Assembly: GCF_014736495.1 (NCBI RefSeq)
Contig: NZ_MDUX01000001.1
Span: 62,001 to 126,000, forward strand
Direction of reading: 5' to 3'
From: Candidatus Dactylopiibacterium carminicum
GTDB lineage: Bacteria > Pseudomonadota > Gammaproteobacteria > Burkholderiales > Rhodocyclaceae
Length of the DNA: 64,000 bases
Positions 8,728 to 18,345 of this stretch are shown piece by piece (the stretch's first letter is position 1; every line of letters starts with the position of its first letter). The translations under genes and the position numbers were made by a program. A model generated the notes under the pieces. That model was not told where the DNA came from and did not search any database. It saw only the letters and a program-made list of their open reading frames with translations.

Positions 8728-9300
8728 TCATGTTTGGCAGCTGTTGATGGTCTTGCCGCGAAGCCTTGATCGGGGTTCGCGCGCTTGCTTTCGTCTGCCC
8801 GCCGCTGGTTTTACTCCGCCAGCGACAGACTTTGAACGGACGCTCAGTCGGCTTCCTGGCGCGCGCGGGTTGAAGACGATGCGTGTGCCGGCCAGGCGGT
8901 CGTGCGGGAATTGGCGGTCGCGGTCGATGAATGCCGTCCATATCAGGCCCAGGCCGCTACCCAGCAGCAGCATGGCAGGCCAGGCGAGGGCGTAGCGGAG
9001 CAAGCATTGCGCCAGTGTGGGTGGTTTGCCTTCCTGGGTGACTAGCTGCAGTTGCCAGGTCTGCATTGCCAGGGTCTGACCATTGCGTCGCCAGAGCCAC
9101 ACGAAATAGATCCCGAACAGTACGAACAGATGTAGCCACAGCACCCAGCCGGGGAGCGCCAGGTTTGCGAGCATGCCGAATATGACCTGTGGCAGCAGGA
9201 AGCCGGCAGCAAAGATGCCGAGCAGCAGCAGGCTTTCGTAAAGAAGGCAGGCCAGACGCCGGCGCAGGCTGGCGAGTTCGACCACGGAACGAGTGCTCAT
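8728..9300 (-). CDS. RDD-family membrane protein with repeat-derived C-terminal tail
   Basis: 190 residues. The opening RRRLACLLYESLLLLGIF is the usual RDD N-terminal signature variant, followed by about three transmembrane helices (WVLWLHLFVLFGIYFVWLW, LRYALAWPAMLLLGSGL) and the closing DRDRQFPHDRLAGTRIV. Function of RDD proteins is mostly unknown; some are ion antiporters. The ATG overlaps the stop of the DUF3106 gene (ATGA). The last 36 or so residues are basic and unlike RDD proteins; the DNA encoding them (8731-8840) matches parts of the repeat element at 31400-31613, so the tail probably arose by insertion. Confidence 0.85.
   Translation of the reverse strand: MSTRSVVELASLRRRLACLLYESLLLLGIFAAGFLLPQVIFGMLANLALPGWVLWLHLFVLFGIYFVWLWRRNGQTLAMQTWQLQLVTQEGKPPTLAQCLLRYALAWPAMLLLGSGLGLIWTAFIDRDRQFPHDRLAGTRIVFNPRAPGSRLSVRSKSVAGGVKPAAGRRKQAREPRSRLRGKTINSCQT
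8741..8837. repeat. Degenerate relative of the 31.4-kb inverted-repeat element
   Basis: Bases 8741-8780 align with 31405-31442 of the intact element (shared words include TGATCGGGG and GTCTT), and ACAGACTTTGAAC at 8825-8837 matches the element's other end at 31595-31606. The interior is shorter (about 100 against 214 bases) and decayed. It lies inside the 3-prime coding part of the RDD gene. Confidence 0.55.
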
Positions 9301-9836
9301 GGCAGCGGCAATACCGGCAGGCCGAAGCGGGATTGCGAGTCGACCGGAACGGTCTGCCCGGGCAGGCGCGGGCGTTGGCCGGCTGCGGGATTGATTGCGC
9401 GCAATGCCGCAATCCGTGGCAGCTTGCCGCGCAGGCGGCTGCGTTCTTCGGCCGGGAGTGCAGAGTACTCCTGCCATTTGGCATTCAGATCCAGGTCTGC
9501 CGGCAACTCCAGGCGTTGCTGCAGTTGCAGGAATTGCTCGCGCGCCATGTCACGTTGCAGCGGGGAGAGCATTACCCATTCGCGCATGCGATCCTGGATG
9601 CGTGCCTGGGCTACGTCGTTCATCTTCGGATAGCGGCGTGCAATGCCCAGCCAGCGCTGGCGGCGATCGGCGGAAAGATTGTTCCACTCCTTGGACAAAG
9701 GGGCGAGGGCCGTACGCTGTTGCGCGTTCAGCTCGCTCCAGTCCGGCTGATGGCCGGATGCGCCCGTGCGCGCCTGCGCGGCGGCGTGGGCTGCCAGGAA
9801 ACAGAGGATCAGTACTGTGAGGACTCTGCCAGCCAT
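9297..9836 (-). CDS. DUF3106 family periplasmic protein
   Basis: 179 residues with a cleavable signal peptide (VLTVLILCFLAAHAAAQA). The mature part has the DUF3106 pattern: WSELNAQQRTALAPLSKEW, WLGIARRYPKM and LSPLQRDMAREQF, helical repeats in which Trp, Leu and Arg recur. The function is unknown. The helical, Arg/Gln-rich periplasmic make-up resembles stress-sensor proteins such as Spy/CpxP in general character only. It sits third in the sigma factor-DUF3619-DUF3106-RDD operon and its start overlaps the DUF3619 gene by 28 bases. Confidence 0.85.
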   Translation of the reverse strand: MAGRVLTVLILCFLAAHAAAQARTGASGHQPDWSELNAQQRTALAPLSKEWNNLSADRRQRWLGIARRYPKMNDVAQARIQDRMREWVMLSPLQRDMAREQFLQLQQRLELPADLDLNAKWQEYSALPAEERSRLRGKLPRIAALRAINPAAGQRPRLPGQTVPVDSQSRFGLPVLPLP

Positions 9837-10201
9837 GCGCGGAAGCCGCTGTCCAGGTAGGCGTCAAGCGGCAGCTCGTCGGTGAGCAGGGCCGTGTCGA
9901 TGGCTTCCAGGTCGGAGGCCGGTTGTTGCGGTGCGAGCCACAGATTGCTGACAGCCAATGCAGCGACCAGCCCCAGCGCAAACAGGACGGGACGCGCCTG
10001 GTCTGCACACCAGACCAGCACGTGCCGCCCAGCGCTGACGGTCGCCAATTCGGCGCCGAGCGCGGCGTGCCGCGCCAGGGCGGTTTGGCGGGCGGCAAAA
10101 AGGCGTTCAGTGGTGTCGCCCGACAGCGTGGCGTTGCCTGTGTTCAGGTGATGACGCACGAGCTGGCCGAGCGCTTGTTCGTTCGTTTCGGGCATGTTCA
10201 T
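9809..10201 (-). CDS. DUF3619 family membrane protein
   Basis: 130 residues, with a soluble N-terminal helical part (residues 1-65), one transmembrane segment near 68-90 (VLFALGLVAALAVSNLWL) and a periplasmic tail ending LDSGFRAWL. This is the architecture of a single-pass anti-sigma factor, but no zinc-binding HxxxCxxC motif is present, so that role is inference. The ATG at 10201 overlaps the sigma-factor stop codon (ATGA), showing co-translation with it. Confidence 0.85.
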   Translation of the reverse strand: MNMPETNEQALGQLVRHHLNTGNATLSGDTTERLFAARQTALARHAALGAELATVSAGRHVLVWCADQARPVLFALGLVAALAVSNLWLAPQQPASDLEAIDTALLTDELPLDAYLDSGFRAWLAESSQY

Positions 10202-10764
10202 AGCTGTATCCCCTTGGCGCGCAACGCTGCTGCAAGAGCGTGGGTTGCGCGTGAGCAATGTGTCTTCACGCTGCCTTCCGAGCAGCCCATGGCGGCTGCC
10301 GTTTCGGCAATATCGAGTTCCTCCCAGTAACGCATCAGGAAGGCTTCCCGTTGACGCGCGGGCAGACGTGCGATTTCCTCCTCAATTACCCGCATGATCT
10401 GTGCCTGCTCGAGCCGTTCATGCGGGCTGCCGGGGAGAAGCCCCGTGTCCTCCACTGCCAGACTATCGAGCGGATCGGCGTCTTCGCCGTCCTCATTATG
10501 ACCGAAGGCCGACAGCACCGTGGTCCATAGACTCCGTACCTTGGCCCTGCGCATCTGGTCACGGATGGCGTTCTGCAGGATGCGCTGGAACAGCATCGGC
10601 AGCTCCTCTGCAGGCCGATGGCTGTATTTCTCTGCCAGGCGCAGCATGGAGTCCTGCACGACGTCCAGCGCCGTTTCCTCGTTGCGCAGCGCGAACAGGG
10701 CCTGGCGGAAGACACGCCGCTCCACGCCGGCGAGAAAGTCGGAGAGTTCGATGCGGGAAGCCAG
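10198..10764 (-). CDS. ECF-type RNA polymerase sigma factor (probable CTG start)
   Basis: 188 residues. Region 2 is seen in FRQALFALRNEETALDVVQDSMLRL, and region 4 with its helix-turn-helix in LPARQREAFLMRYWEELDIAETAAAMGCSEGSVKTHCSRA. An acidic linker (NEDGEDADP) lies between. The expected start, ASRIELSDFLAG, has no ATG, GTG or TTG before it; a CTG at 10764 preceded at suitable distance by ACAAGG fits best, while a GTG 13 codons later (GVERR) would cut into region 2. Followed by overlapping DUF3619, then DUF3106 and RDD genes, and divergent from ilvB. Confidence 0.85.
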   Translation of the reverse strand: MASRIELSDFLAGVERRVFRQALFALRNEETALDVVQDSMLRLAEKYSHRPAEELPMLFQRILQNAIRDQMRRAKVRSLWTTVLSAFGHNEDGEDADPLDSLAVEDTGLLPGSPHERLEQAQIMRVIEEEIARLPARQREAFLMRYWEELDIAETAAAMGCSEGSVKTHCSRATHALAAALRAKGIQL

Positions 10765-10803
10765 AGTTTGCCTTGTCTGCCGGTGATCTGTAAACGCGCC
10801 ACC

Positions 10804-10832
10804 TTGACCTGAAAAGGGTGGGCAGGTAAGTT
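10804..10832 (+). promoter_or_regulatory. Candidate sigma70 promoter for ilvB-ilvN-ilvC
   Basis: TTGACC (10804-10809) and TAAGTT (10827-10832) are 17 bases apart, 34 bases before the ilvB ATG. No leader peptide rich in branched-chain codons or attenuator hairpin was seen in the short leader. Confidence 0.45.
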
Positions 10833-10866
10833 TACAGGTTCTTTTTTGGGTGGCTGGGTGCTTGGA

Positions 10867-12576
10867 ATGGTCTTGACCGGTGCGGAAATTGTAGTGAGGT
10901 GCCTGCAGGAAGAAAAGGTCGACTATGTGTTCGGCTATCCTGGCGGTGCCGTACTCTTCCTGTATGACGAGCTGTTCAAGCAGGACAAGGTCCGTCACGT
11001 CCTGGTGCGTCATGAGCAGGCTGCCGTGCATGCGGCGGATGGCTATGCGCGTTCGACCGAGAAGGTTGGCGTGGCGCTCGTGACCTCCGGTCCGGGGGCG
11101 ACCAATGCCGTGACCGGCATCGCAACGGCCTACATGGATTCGATCCCGCTGGTGGTGATCAGCGGACAGGTGCCCACGGCGGCCATCGGCCTCGATGCGT
11201 TCCAGGAAGTCGATACAGTGGGAATCACGCGTCCGTGTGTGAAGCACAACTTCCTCGTCAAGGACGTGCGTGATATCGCCAGCACGCTCAAGAAGGCCTT
11301 CCATATCGCGAGCACTGGCCGTCCGGGGCCCGTGTTGGTCGACATCCCCAAGGACGTGACCGCGCAGCGCTGCGAGTTCGAGTATCCGGCCTCGGTGAGC
11401 ATGCGCTCCTACAATCCAGTGGTGAAGGGGCACAGCGGGCAGATCCGCAAGGCCGTGCAGCAGCTGCTCGAAGCACGTCGCCCGATGATTTACGCGGGTG
11501 GTGGCGTAATCCTCTCCAACGCTTCGGAAAAGTTGACCCGCCTGGCGCGTCTGCTGAACTATCCGGTGACCCAGACCCTGATGGGCCTGGGCGCCACGCC
11601 GTCCTCCGATCCGCAGTTTGTCGGCATGCTGGGCATGCATGGCACCTATGAAGCCAACATGGGCATGCACTATTGCGATGTGCTGCTGGCCATCGGGGCG
11701 CGTTTCGATGACCGGGTGATTGGCAATACTGCGCACTTCGCTCAGGAACAGCGCAAGATCATCCATGTAGACATCGATCCGTCATCCATCTCCAAGCGCG
11801 TCAAGGTCGACGTGCCGGTGGTGGGGGATGTGGGCGAAGTGATCGACGAGATGATCGCCTGCCTGGAGCAGATGCAGGCACGTCCCGACGCCGGGCATCT
11901 GGATGCCTGGTGGCGCCAGATCGGCGAGTGGCGCAGCCGGGATAGCCTGGGCTATCGGAATTCCGACGAGATCATCAAGCCACAGTTCGTGGTCCAGAAG
12001 CTTTGGGAAGTGACTGCCGGCGATGCTTTCGTGGCGACTGACGTCGGTCAGCACCAGATGTGGGCCGCGCAGTATTACAAGTTCGACAAGGCTCGCCGCT
12101 GGGTCACCTCAGGCGGCCTGGGGACCATGGGGTTCGGGCTTCCTGCCGCGATGGGGGTGCAATTGGCCAATCCGGGCGCGCCGGTGGCCTGTATCACCGG
12201 TGAAGGCTCGATCCAGATGTGTATCCAGGAGCTTTCCACCTGTAAGCAATACCGCCTGCCGATCAAGATCCTGGCGCTCAACAATCGTTATCTGGGCATG
12301 GTGCGTCAGTGGCAGGAACTGTTCCACGGCAACCGTTATTCCGAGTCCTACATGGATTCGCTGCCGGACTTTCCCAAGCTGGCCGAGGCTTATGGTCACG
12401 TCGGCCTGCGTGTCACCCGTCCGGGGGATGTCGAGGGGGCCATCCGTGAAGCCTTTGCGCGCAAGAACGATCTGGTGTTCCTGGACTTTCAGGTCGATCC
12501 GACCGAGAACGTCTATCCCATGATCCAGGGTGGCAAGGGTCTGAATGAAATGATCCTGGCTTCCGAAGACCTCTGA
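10867..12576 (+). CDS. ilvB: Acetolactate synthase, large catalytic subunit
   Basis: 569 residues. The N-terminal TPP-binding domain has DYVFGYPGGAVL and the catalytic Glu in VRHEQAAVHAADGYAR; the C-terminal domain has the TPP/Mg motif running from GEGSIQ to LALNN. The enzyme condenses two pyruvates (valine/leucine) or pyruvate and 2-oxobutyrate (isoleucine). ATG at 10867 (MVLTGAEIVVRCLQEE) matches the family N-terminus; in-frame GTG 10858 and TTG 10846 are less likely. It is followed after 18 bases by its regulatory subunit and then ilvC. It could equally be called ilvI. Confidence 0.97.
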   Translation: MVLTGAEIVVRCLQEEKVDYVFGYPGGAVLFLYDELFKQDKVRHVLVRHEQAAVHAADGYARSTEKVGVALVTSGPGATNAVTGIATAYMDSIPLVVISGQVPTAAIGLDAFQEVDTVGITRPCVKHNFLVKDVRDIASTLKKAFHIASTGRPGPVLVDIPKDVTAQRCEFEYPASVSMRSYNPVVKGHSGQIRKAVQQLLEARRPMIYAGGGVILSNASEKLTRLARLLNYPVTQTLMGLGATPSSDPQFVGMLGMHGTYEANMGMHYCDVLLAIGARFDDRVIGNTAHFAQEQRKIIHVDIDPSSISKRVKVDVPVVGDVGEVIDEMIACLEQMQARPDAGHLDAWWRQIGEWRSRDSLGYRNSDEIIKPQFVVQKLWEVTAGDAFVATDVGQHQMWAAQYYKFDKARRWVTSGGLGTMGFGLPAAMGVQLANPGAPVACITGEGSIQMCIQELSTCKQYRLPIKILALNNRYLGMVRQWQELFHGNRYSESYMDSLPDFPKLAEAYGHVGLRVTRPGDVEGAIREAFARKNDLVFLDFQVDPTENVYPMIQGGKGLNEMILASEDL

Positions 12577-12594
12577 TCCGCGACCGAGAATCCG

Positions 12595-13086
12595 ATGCGA
12601 CACGTCCTCTCCCTTTTGCTCGAAAACGAAGCCGGCGCGCTCTCGCGCGTTTCCGGGCTGTTCTCTTCCCGTGGCTACAACATCGAATCCCTGACGGTGG
12701 CTCCGACCGAGGATGCCTCGATGTCACGCATGACCATCGTGACCTCCGGATCGGATGACGTCATCGAGCAGATCACCAAGCAGCTCAACAAGCTCATCGA
12801 CGTGGTCAAGGTCGTCGATGTCTCCGAGGCGCCGCACATCGAGCGCGAACTGCTGCTGGTTAAGGTTCGTGCGGTGGGGGCTGCGCGTGAGGAGATGAAG
12901 CGCATGTCCGACATCTTCCGGGGGCATATCGTCGATGTTTCCGAGACGAGCTACGTCATCGAGCTCACCGGCAATCAGGACAAGCTGGATTCCTTCCTTG
13001 CCGCGCTGGATGCCGATCTGGTGCTGGAAACGGTCCGTTCAGGCGTATGCGGCATCGGCCGCGGTGAGCGGGTACTCAAGGTTTAG
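12595..13086 (+). CDS. ilvN: Acetolactate synthase, small regulatory subunit
   Basis: 163 residues, the usual length for the long-form subunit (also named ilvH). Residues 1-75 are an ACT domain (RHVLSLLLENEAGALSRVSGLFSSRGYNIESL pattern) that binds valine for feedback inhibition; the remainder is the C-terminal domain that activates the large subunit. It begins 18 bases after ilvB and is followed by an 80-base spacer with tandem heptamers before ilvC. Confidence 0.97.
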   Translation: MRHVLSLLLENEAGALSRVSGLFSSRGYNIESLTVAPTEDASMSRMTIVTSGSDDVIEQITKQLNKLIDVVKVVDVSEAPHIERELLLVKVRAVGAAREEMKRMSDIFRGHIVDVSETSYVIELTGNQDKLDSFLAALDADLVLETVRSGVCGIGRGERVLKV

Positions 13087-13099
13087 TGACAAGTGAGAT

Positions 13100-14183
<1,084 letters not shown>

Positions 14184-14198
14184 GCTATCCGAATGGTG

Positions 14199-14246
14199 AG
14201 GGGGTTGGCCGGGACGTGTCTGTTCCGGCCAACCCTCTTGTCTTTT
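14199..14246 (+). terminator. Rho-independent terminator after ilvC
   Basis: A GC-rich stem pairs GGGTTGGCCGG with CCGGCCAACCC across a loop of about 9-11 bases, followed by TTGTCTTTT. It closes the ilvBNC operon. Confidence 0.85.
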
Positions 14247-14297
14247 CGCAGCTATGATGTCTGCGGTCTGGGCCGTCGGCCCGTGGAGAGTTGAAAC

Positions 14298-15095
14298 ATG
14301 AGTGAGCAGCTTCCCGAAGCAGTGTCCGGCGAGGACGAATCGGTCCACCGTTCGCGGGCGATCTACATCCTGCCTAACCTGTTTACCAGCGCAGCGCTGT
14401 TCTGCGGCTTCTATGCCATCGTGCAGGCCATGAACGACCGTTTCGATCTGGCGGCCGTGGCCATTTTCATTGCCATGGTGCTGGATGGCCTGGATGGCCG
14501 TGTGGCGCGGCTCACCAACACGCAGAGCGCGTTCGGTGCCGAATATGATTCCTTGTCCGACATGGTTGCCTTTGGCGTGGCGCCTGCGCTGGTGATCTAC
14601 GAGTGGTCGATGAAGGATCTGGGCAAGCTGGGCTGGATGGCCGCTTTCCTGTATTGCGTCTGTGCCGCCCTGCGCCTGGCGCGTTTCAACACCAATATCG
14701 CGGTGGTCGACAAGCGTTACTTCCAGGGCCTGCCGAGCCCGGCTGCCGCTGCGCTGGTCACGGGCTTCATCTGGATCATGATCGACAACGGCGAAACCGG
14801 GCTCGATCATCTGCTGGGTATTCCGGTGCCTTATCTCGCCTGGTTCTTTGCGGTGTTTGCGGGCCTGTCGATGGTCAGCAACGTATTGTTCTGGAGCGGC
14901 AAGAGCATCAACTTGCGGCGTGCCGTGCCGTTTTCCGTTGCCTTGGCCTTCATCGCCGTGTTGCTGGCGGTGCACTACGATCCGCCCGTCATGCTGTTCT
15001 TGCTGTTCGTGACCTATGCCATGTCCGGCTACGTCATGAGCCTGTGGCGTGTGCTGCGCCGTTATCGCGCCCAGCGAGGCGCGCGTCCTTCCTGA
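14298..15095 (+). CDS. pssA: CDP-diacylglycerol--serine O-phosphatidyltransferase
   Basis: 265 residues, integral membrane. The CDP-alcohol phosphotransferase signature is present: [11 protein letters not shown] followed by [10 protein letters not shown] (pattern DGxxAR-x8-GxxxDxxxD), near residues 75-100. About seven further hydrophobic helices follow. It makes phosphatidylserine, precursor of phosphatidylethanolamine. Placement between ilvC and leuA is common in Betaproteobacteria. No psd gene is in this window. Start ATG at 14298, shortly after GGAGAG. Confidence 0.95.
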   Translation: MSEQLPEAVSGEDESVHRSRAIYILPNLFTSAALFCGFYAIVQAMNDRFDLAAVAIFIAMVLDGLDGRVARLTNTQSAFGAEYDSLSDMVAFGVAPALVIYEWSMKDLGKLGWMAAFLYCVCAALRLARFNTNIAVVDKRYFQGLPSPAAAALVTGFIWIMIDNGETGLDHLLGIPVPYLAWFFAVFAGLSMVSNVLFWSGKSINLRRAVPFSVALAFIAVLLAVHYDPPVMLFLLFVTYAMSGYVMSLWRVLRRYRAQRGARPS

Positions 15096-15114
15096 TTCCC
15101 GCGGAGTCCTTGCC

Positions 15115-16659
15115 ATGTCCGACCATCTTGTCATTTTCGACACCACCCTGCGCGACGGGGAGCAGAGTCCGGGCGCAGCGATGACCCGCGATGAGAAGAT
15201 CCGCATCGCGCGTCAGCTGGAAAAGATGCGCGTCGATGTGATCGAGGCCGGTTTTGCCGCAGCATCGAACGGTGATTTCGAATCCGTGCGTGCAGTAGCC
15301 GAAGCCGTCAGGGAATCCACGGTCTGTTCATTGGCCCGCGCCAACGAGAAAGACATTGCCCGTGCGGGGGAGGCCATCCAGCCTGCCGCTGCGGGGCGTA
15401 TCCATACGTTCATCGCCACCAGCCCGATCCACATGGAGAAGAAGCTGCGCATGACGCCCGATCAGGTCGTCGAGCAGGCGGTGAAAGCCATTGGCTGGGC
15501 GCGCCAATACACCGATGATGTCGAGTTCTCGGCCGAGGATGCCGGGCGCAGCGAACTGGATTTTCTCTGCTGTGTGTTCGAGCAGGTCATCAAGGCGGGC
15601 GCGAAAACCATCAACGTGCCGGACACCGTGGGCTACAACCTGCCTGAACAGTTCGCTGGCCTGGTCCGCAGTCTGCTCGAGCGCGTACCGAATGCCGACA
15701 AGGTGGTGTGGTCGGTGCACTGCCATAACGATCTCGGCCTGGCTGTGGCCAACTCGCTGGCCGCCGTGCGCGCGGGCGCGCGGCAGGTCGAATGCACGGT
15801 CAACGGGCTCGGTGAGCGTGCCGGCAATGCCTCCATGGAAGAGGTTGTGATGGCGGTGCGTACACGCGGCGATGTCTTCCCCGTGACTACGCGCATCGAT
15901 ACCACGCAGATCGTGCCGGCATCTAAGCTGGTGTCGCAGATCACCGGTTATCCGGTGCAGCCGAACAAGGCCATCGTCGGTGCGAACGCTTTCGCGCACG
16001 AGTCTGGTATCCATCAGGATGGCGTGCTTAAGCACCGTGAAACCTACGAGATCATGCGTGCCGAGGATGTGGGCTGGACCACCAACCGTCTCACTCTGGG
16101 CAAGCTTTCCGGCCGCAATGCGCTGCGCTCGCGTCTGCAGGAGCTGGGCTTCGTGATCGAGTCCGAAGAGCAGCTCAATGCCGCCTTTGCCCGCTTCAAG
16201 GAGCTGGCGGACAAGAAGCAAGAAATTTTCGACGAGGATTTGCAGGCGCTGATGTCTGACGAGGTCGTCACCCCCGAGCAAGAGCGCATCAAGCTCATCT
16301 CGCTGCGCGTGTGTTCGGAGACCGGCGAAACACCGCAGGCCGCGATCGCGCTCTCCATCGACGGACGTGAGAGCAAGGTCGAGGCGCATGGTTCGGGCCC
16401 CGTGGACAGTACGTTCAAGGCGATCGAATCCGTCATGCAGAGCGGCGCCTCCCTGCTGCTCTACTCGGTGAATGCCATCACCGGCGGTACGGATGCGCAG
16501 GGCGAGGTGACCGTGCGTCTGGCGCGTGGCGATCGCGTGGTGAATGGCCAAGGCTCCGATACCGACATCATCGTCGCTTCGGCCAAGGCCTACATCAATG
16601 CGCTGAACCGCCTCGACACCCGGGCCAAACGCGTCGATCCGCAGGGCAGCACGGTCTGA
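15115..16659 (+). CDS. leuA: 2-isopropylmalate synthase
   Basis: 514 residues. The TIM-barrel catalytic domain starts with [17 protein letters not shown] and contains the metal-binding [14 protein letters not shown] and [10 protein letters not shown] motifs. The C-terminal region from about residue 390 is the LeuA dimer domain for leucine feedback ([14 protein letters not shown]). It condenses acetyl-CoA with 2-ketoisovalerate, the first committed step of leucine synthesis. ATG at 15115 gives the standard [15 protein letters not shown] start; it lies 19 bases after pssA, suggesting co-transcription. Confidence 0.97.
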   Translation: MSDHLVIFDTTLRDGEQSPGAAMTRDEKIRIARQLEKMRVDVIEAGFAAASNGDFESVRAVAEAVRESTVCSLARANEKDIARAGEAIQPAAAGRIHTFIATSPIHMEKKLRMTPDQVVEQAVKAIGWARQYTDDVEFSAEDAGRSELDFLCCVFEQVIKAGAKTINVPDTVGYNLPEQFAGLVRSLLERVPNADKVVWSVHCHNDLGLAVANSLAAVRAGARQVECTVNGLGERAGNASMEEVVMAVRTRGDVFPVTTRIDTTQIVPASKLVSQITGYPVQPNKAIVGANAFAHESGIHQDGVLKHRETYEIMRAEDVGWTTNRLTLGKLSGRNALRSRLQELGFVIESEEQLNAAFARFKELADKKQEIFDEDLQALMSDEVVTPEQERIKLISLRVCSETGETPQAAIALSIDGRESKVEAHGSGPVDSTFKAIESVMQSGASLLLYSVNAITGGTDAQGEVTVRLARGDRVVNGQGSDTDIIVASAKAYINALNRLDTRAKRVDPQGSTV

Positions 16660-17016
16660 TCAGGGCTTTGGCGTGCCCGCACTGAGGCGCGCGTGGGCTG
16701 CACAGGCCACGAACAATGCCAGTGCCACCAGGGTTTCCACGCCACCGGCGAGTGCCGACAGGCCGGTGTCCGTACTTGCACGGATCACTCCGAACGTGAA
16801 GTACAGCCAGACCGCCAGACTCAACCATTGGCTGGTGTAGCGCCGTCCATGCAATACGCCGCGCAATGCTGCCAGCAACGGCAGTACGCGCAGCACCAGC
16901 CAGGAGCCGCCCGGCCGCAGCGGGGCCAGCCAGAGTTCCATGGCCACCACCAGGCCGATCAGTAACAGCAGGCAGACGAGTGTGGCCTTTTGGGCCGAAC
17001 GGGCAGCAGGAGACAT
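16660..17016 (-). CDS. DUF2069 family small membrane protein
   Basis: 118 residues with about four transmembrane helices (LVCLLLLIGLVVAMELW, LRVLPLLAALRGV, WLSLAVWLYFTFGVIR, ETLVALALFVACAAHAR). The family is conserved in Beta- and Gammaproteobacteria with no known function. The ATG at 17016 (MSPAARSAQKATLV) is chosen because the upstream extension lacks hydrophobic or conserved character. It is convergent with leuA (stop codons abut) and divergent from yihY. Confidence 0.85.
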   Translation of the reverse strand: MSPAARSAQKATLVCLLLLIGLVVAMELWLAPLRPGGSWLVLRVLPLLAALRGVLHGRRYTSQWLSLAVWLYFTFGVIRASTDTGLSALAGGVETLVALALFVACAAHARLSAGTPKP

Positions 17017-17100
17017 GTGCGAAGTAGCGAGGGCGTAGTGGATGCCCCGGCGGGGCAGAGTTCGCGCATTATACGAGCCCCGTCTGTGGCACTTTCCGTC

Positions 17101-18345
17101 ATGCAATTGATCCGTCGCCTGACCCAGCTGAGACCTCCGGCCGACTCTCCCCTGTACCAGCTGTCGCTGCTGGTGCTGTACAAGTTCCGTAGCGTGCGCG
17201 TGATGCAGACCGCCGGGGCCTTGACCTACACCACACTGCTGTCACTGGTGCCGATGATCACCGTGGTGCTGGCGGTGATGCGGCAGTTCTCTCCCTTCAT
17301 GAAACTTGGCGAGGGGCTGCGGGGATTCCTGCTCGCGAATCTGCTGCCCGAGCGTGCCGGCAAGGTAGTGGCAACCTATGCCCTGCAGTTCTCCGAGAAA
17401 GCCTCCAGTCTAACTGTCGTCGGAGCAGGCTTCCTGTTGCTGACCGCTGTAATGCTTCTCTCCACCATCGACCGCACCATCAACAGCATCTGGGCCGTGC
17501 GCAAGCCCCGCGCCTGGTACGTGCGGTTCCCCGTGTATTGGGTTGCGCTGACGCTGGGGCCGGTACTTTTCGCCGCCGGCGTGGCAGCCACCAGCGAGGT
17601 GGTGAGCGTTTCCATGGGGGTGGTCCAGCAGGATGGCTGGTTGCGCAGCATGATCGATCGTCTGGCCACTGCGGCATTGCTCTCTGCGCTGTGCGCCTAC
17701 ATGTTCCACGTCATCCCGAATCGGCGTCTGGTGCTCTGGCATGGTGTGATCGGGGGGCTGGTGGCCGGCTTTGGCGTGATGCTGGTGCAACGCATGTTCG
17801 GCTTCTACATCAGTCGCCTGCCTAATTTCACGCTGATCTACGGCACCTTCTCTGTGCTGCCCATCTTTCTCATCTGGGTATATTTGACCTGGCTGACGAT
17901 TCTGCTGGGAGCAACCGTCGCCGCAGTATTGCCCGAATTCCGCGCGCGGCATGAGCGTCTCCCGGACACGCCCGCCGGGCAATTGCTGGCGGCGCTCTAT
18001 CTCGCGCAGGCCTTGATTGCCGCGCAGCAGGCCGGGCGGGCGGTCAGCCGTTCCCGTCTGGCGCAGGCCTGCCGTCGAAGTCCGGAGCAAACCGAGGCCA
18101 TGCTGCTGGCCATGCAGCAGGCCGGCTGGGTGCTGCGCAGCGAGAACGAAGCCTGGGCCCTGAGCATCCCCGGAGACCGGTTGCAACTGGGGGCGCTGCA
18201 TGATTGTCTGGTGCTGCAGCTTCAGGCTGGCGGCGAACACGCAGCCGGGCTGAACGCCGCGGATCAGTTGCTGCTGCAACAGGCCCGCGAACAGATGCAG
18301 GCGGGGGCGCCACAGGCAGTGTCCGGTCTGTTCTACAAGGGATAA
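17101..18345 (+). CDS. yihY: YihY/virulence factor BrkB family inner-membrane protein
   Basis: 414 residues. Residues 35-285 carry the YihY family pattern: TAGALTYTTLLSLVPMI, a helix-rich core with six transmembrane segments, and FTLIYGTFSVLPIFLIWVYLTWLTILLGA. Residues from about 305 form a soluble C-terminal extension resembling a winged helix (SRSRLAQACRRSPEQTEAMLLAMQQAG). Such proteins were once misnamed RNase BN; actual function is uncertain, possibly transport. Divergent from DUF2069; its last 13 bases overlap the convergent gene at 18333. Confidence 0.9.
   Translation: MQLIRRLTQLRPPADSPLYQLSLLVLYKFRSVRVMQTAGALTYTTLLSLVPMITVVLAVMRQFSPFMKLGEGLRGFLLANLLPERAGKVVATYALQFSEKASSLTVVGAGFLLLTAVMLLSTIDRTINSIWAVRKPRAWYVRFPVYWVALTLGPVLFAAGVAATSEVVSVSMGVVQQDGWLRSMIDRLATAALLSALCAYMFHVIPNRRLVLWHGVIGGLVAGFGVMLVQRMFGFYISRLPNFTLIYGTFSVLPIFLIWVYLTWLTILLGATVAAVLPEFRARHERLPDTPAGQLLAALYLAQALIAAQQAGRAVSRSRLAQACRRSPEQTEAMLLAMQQAGWVLRSENEAWALSIPGDRLQLGALHDCLVLQLQAGGEHAAGLNAADQLLLQQAREQMQAGAPQAVSGLFYKG

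Noticed and set aside
10765..11766. Upstream extension of the sigma-factor frame antisense to ilvB
   Set aside because: The frame is open by chance; the extension has no sigma-factor features and covers the ilvB promoter and coding region.
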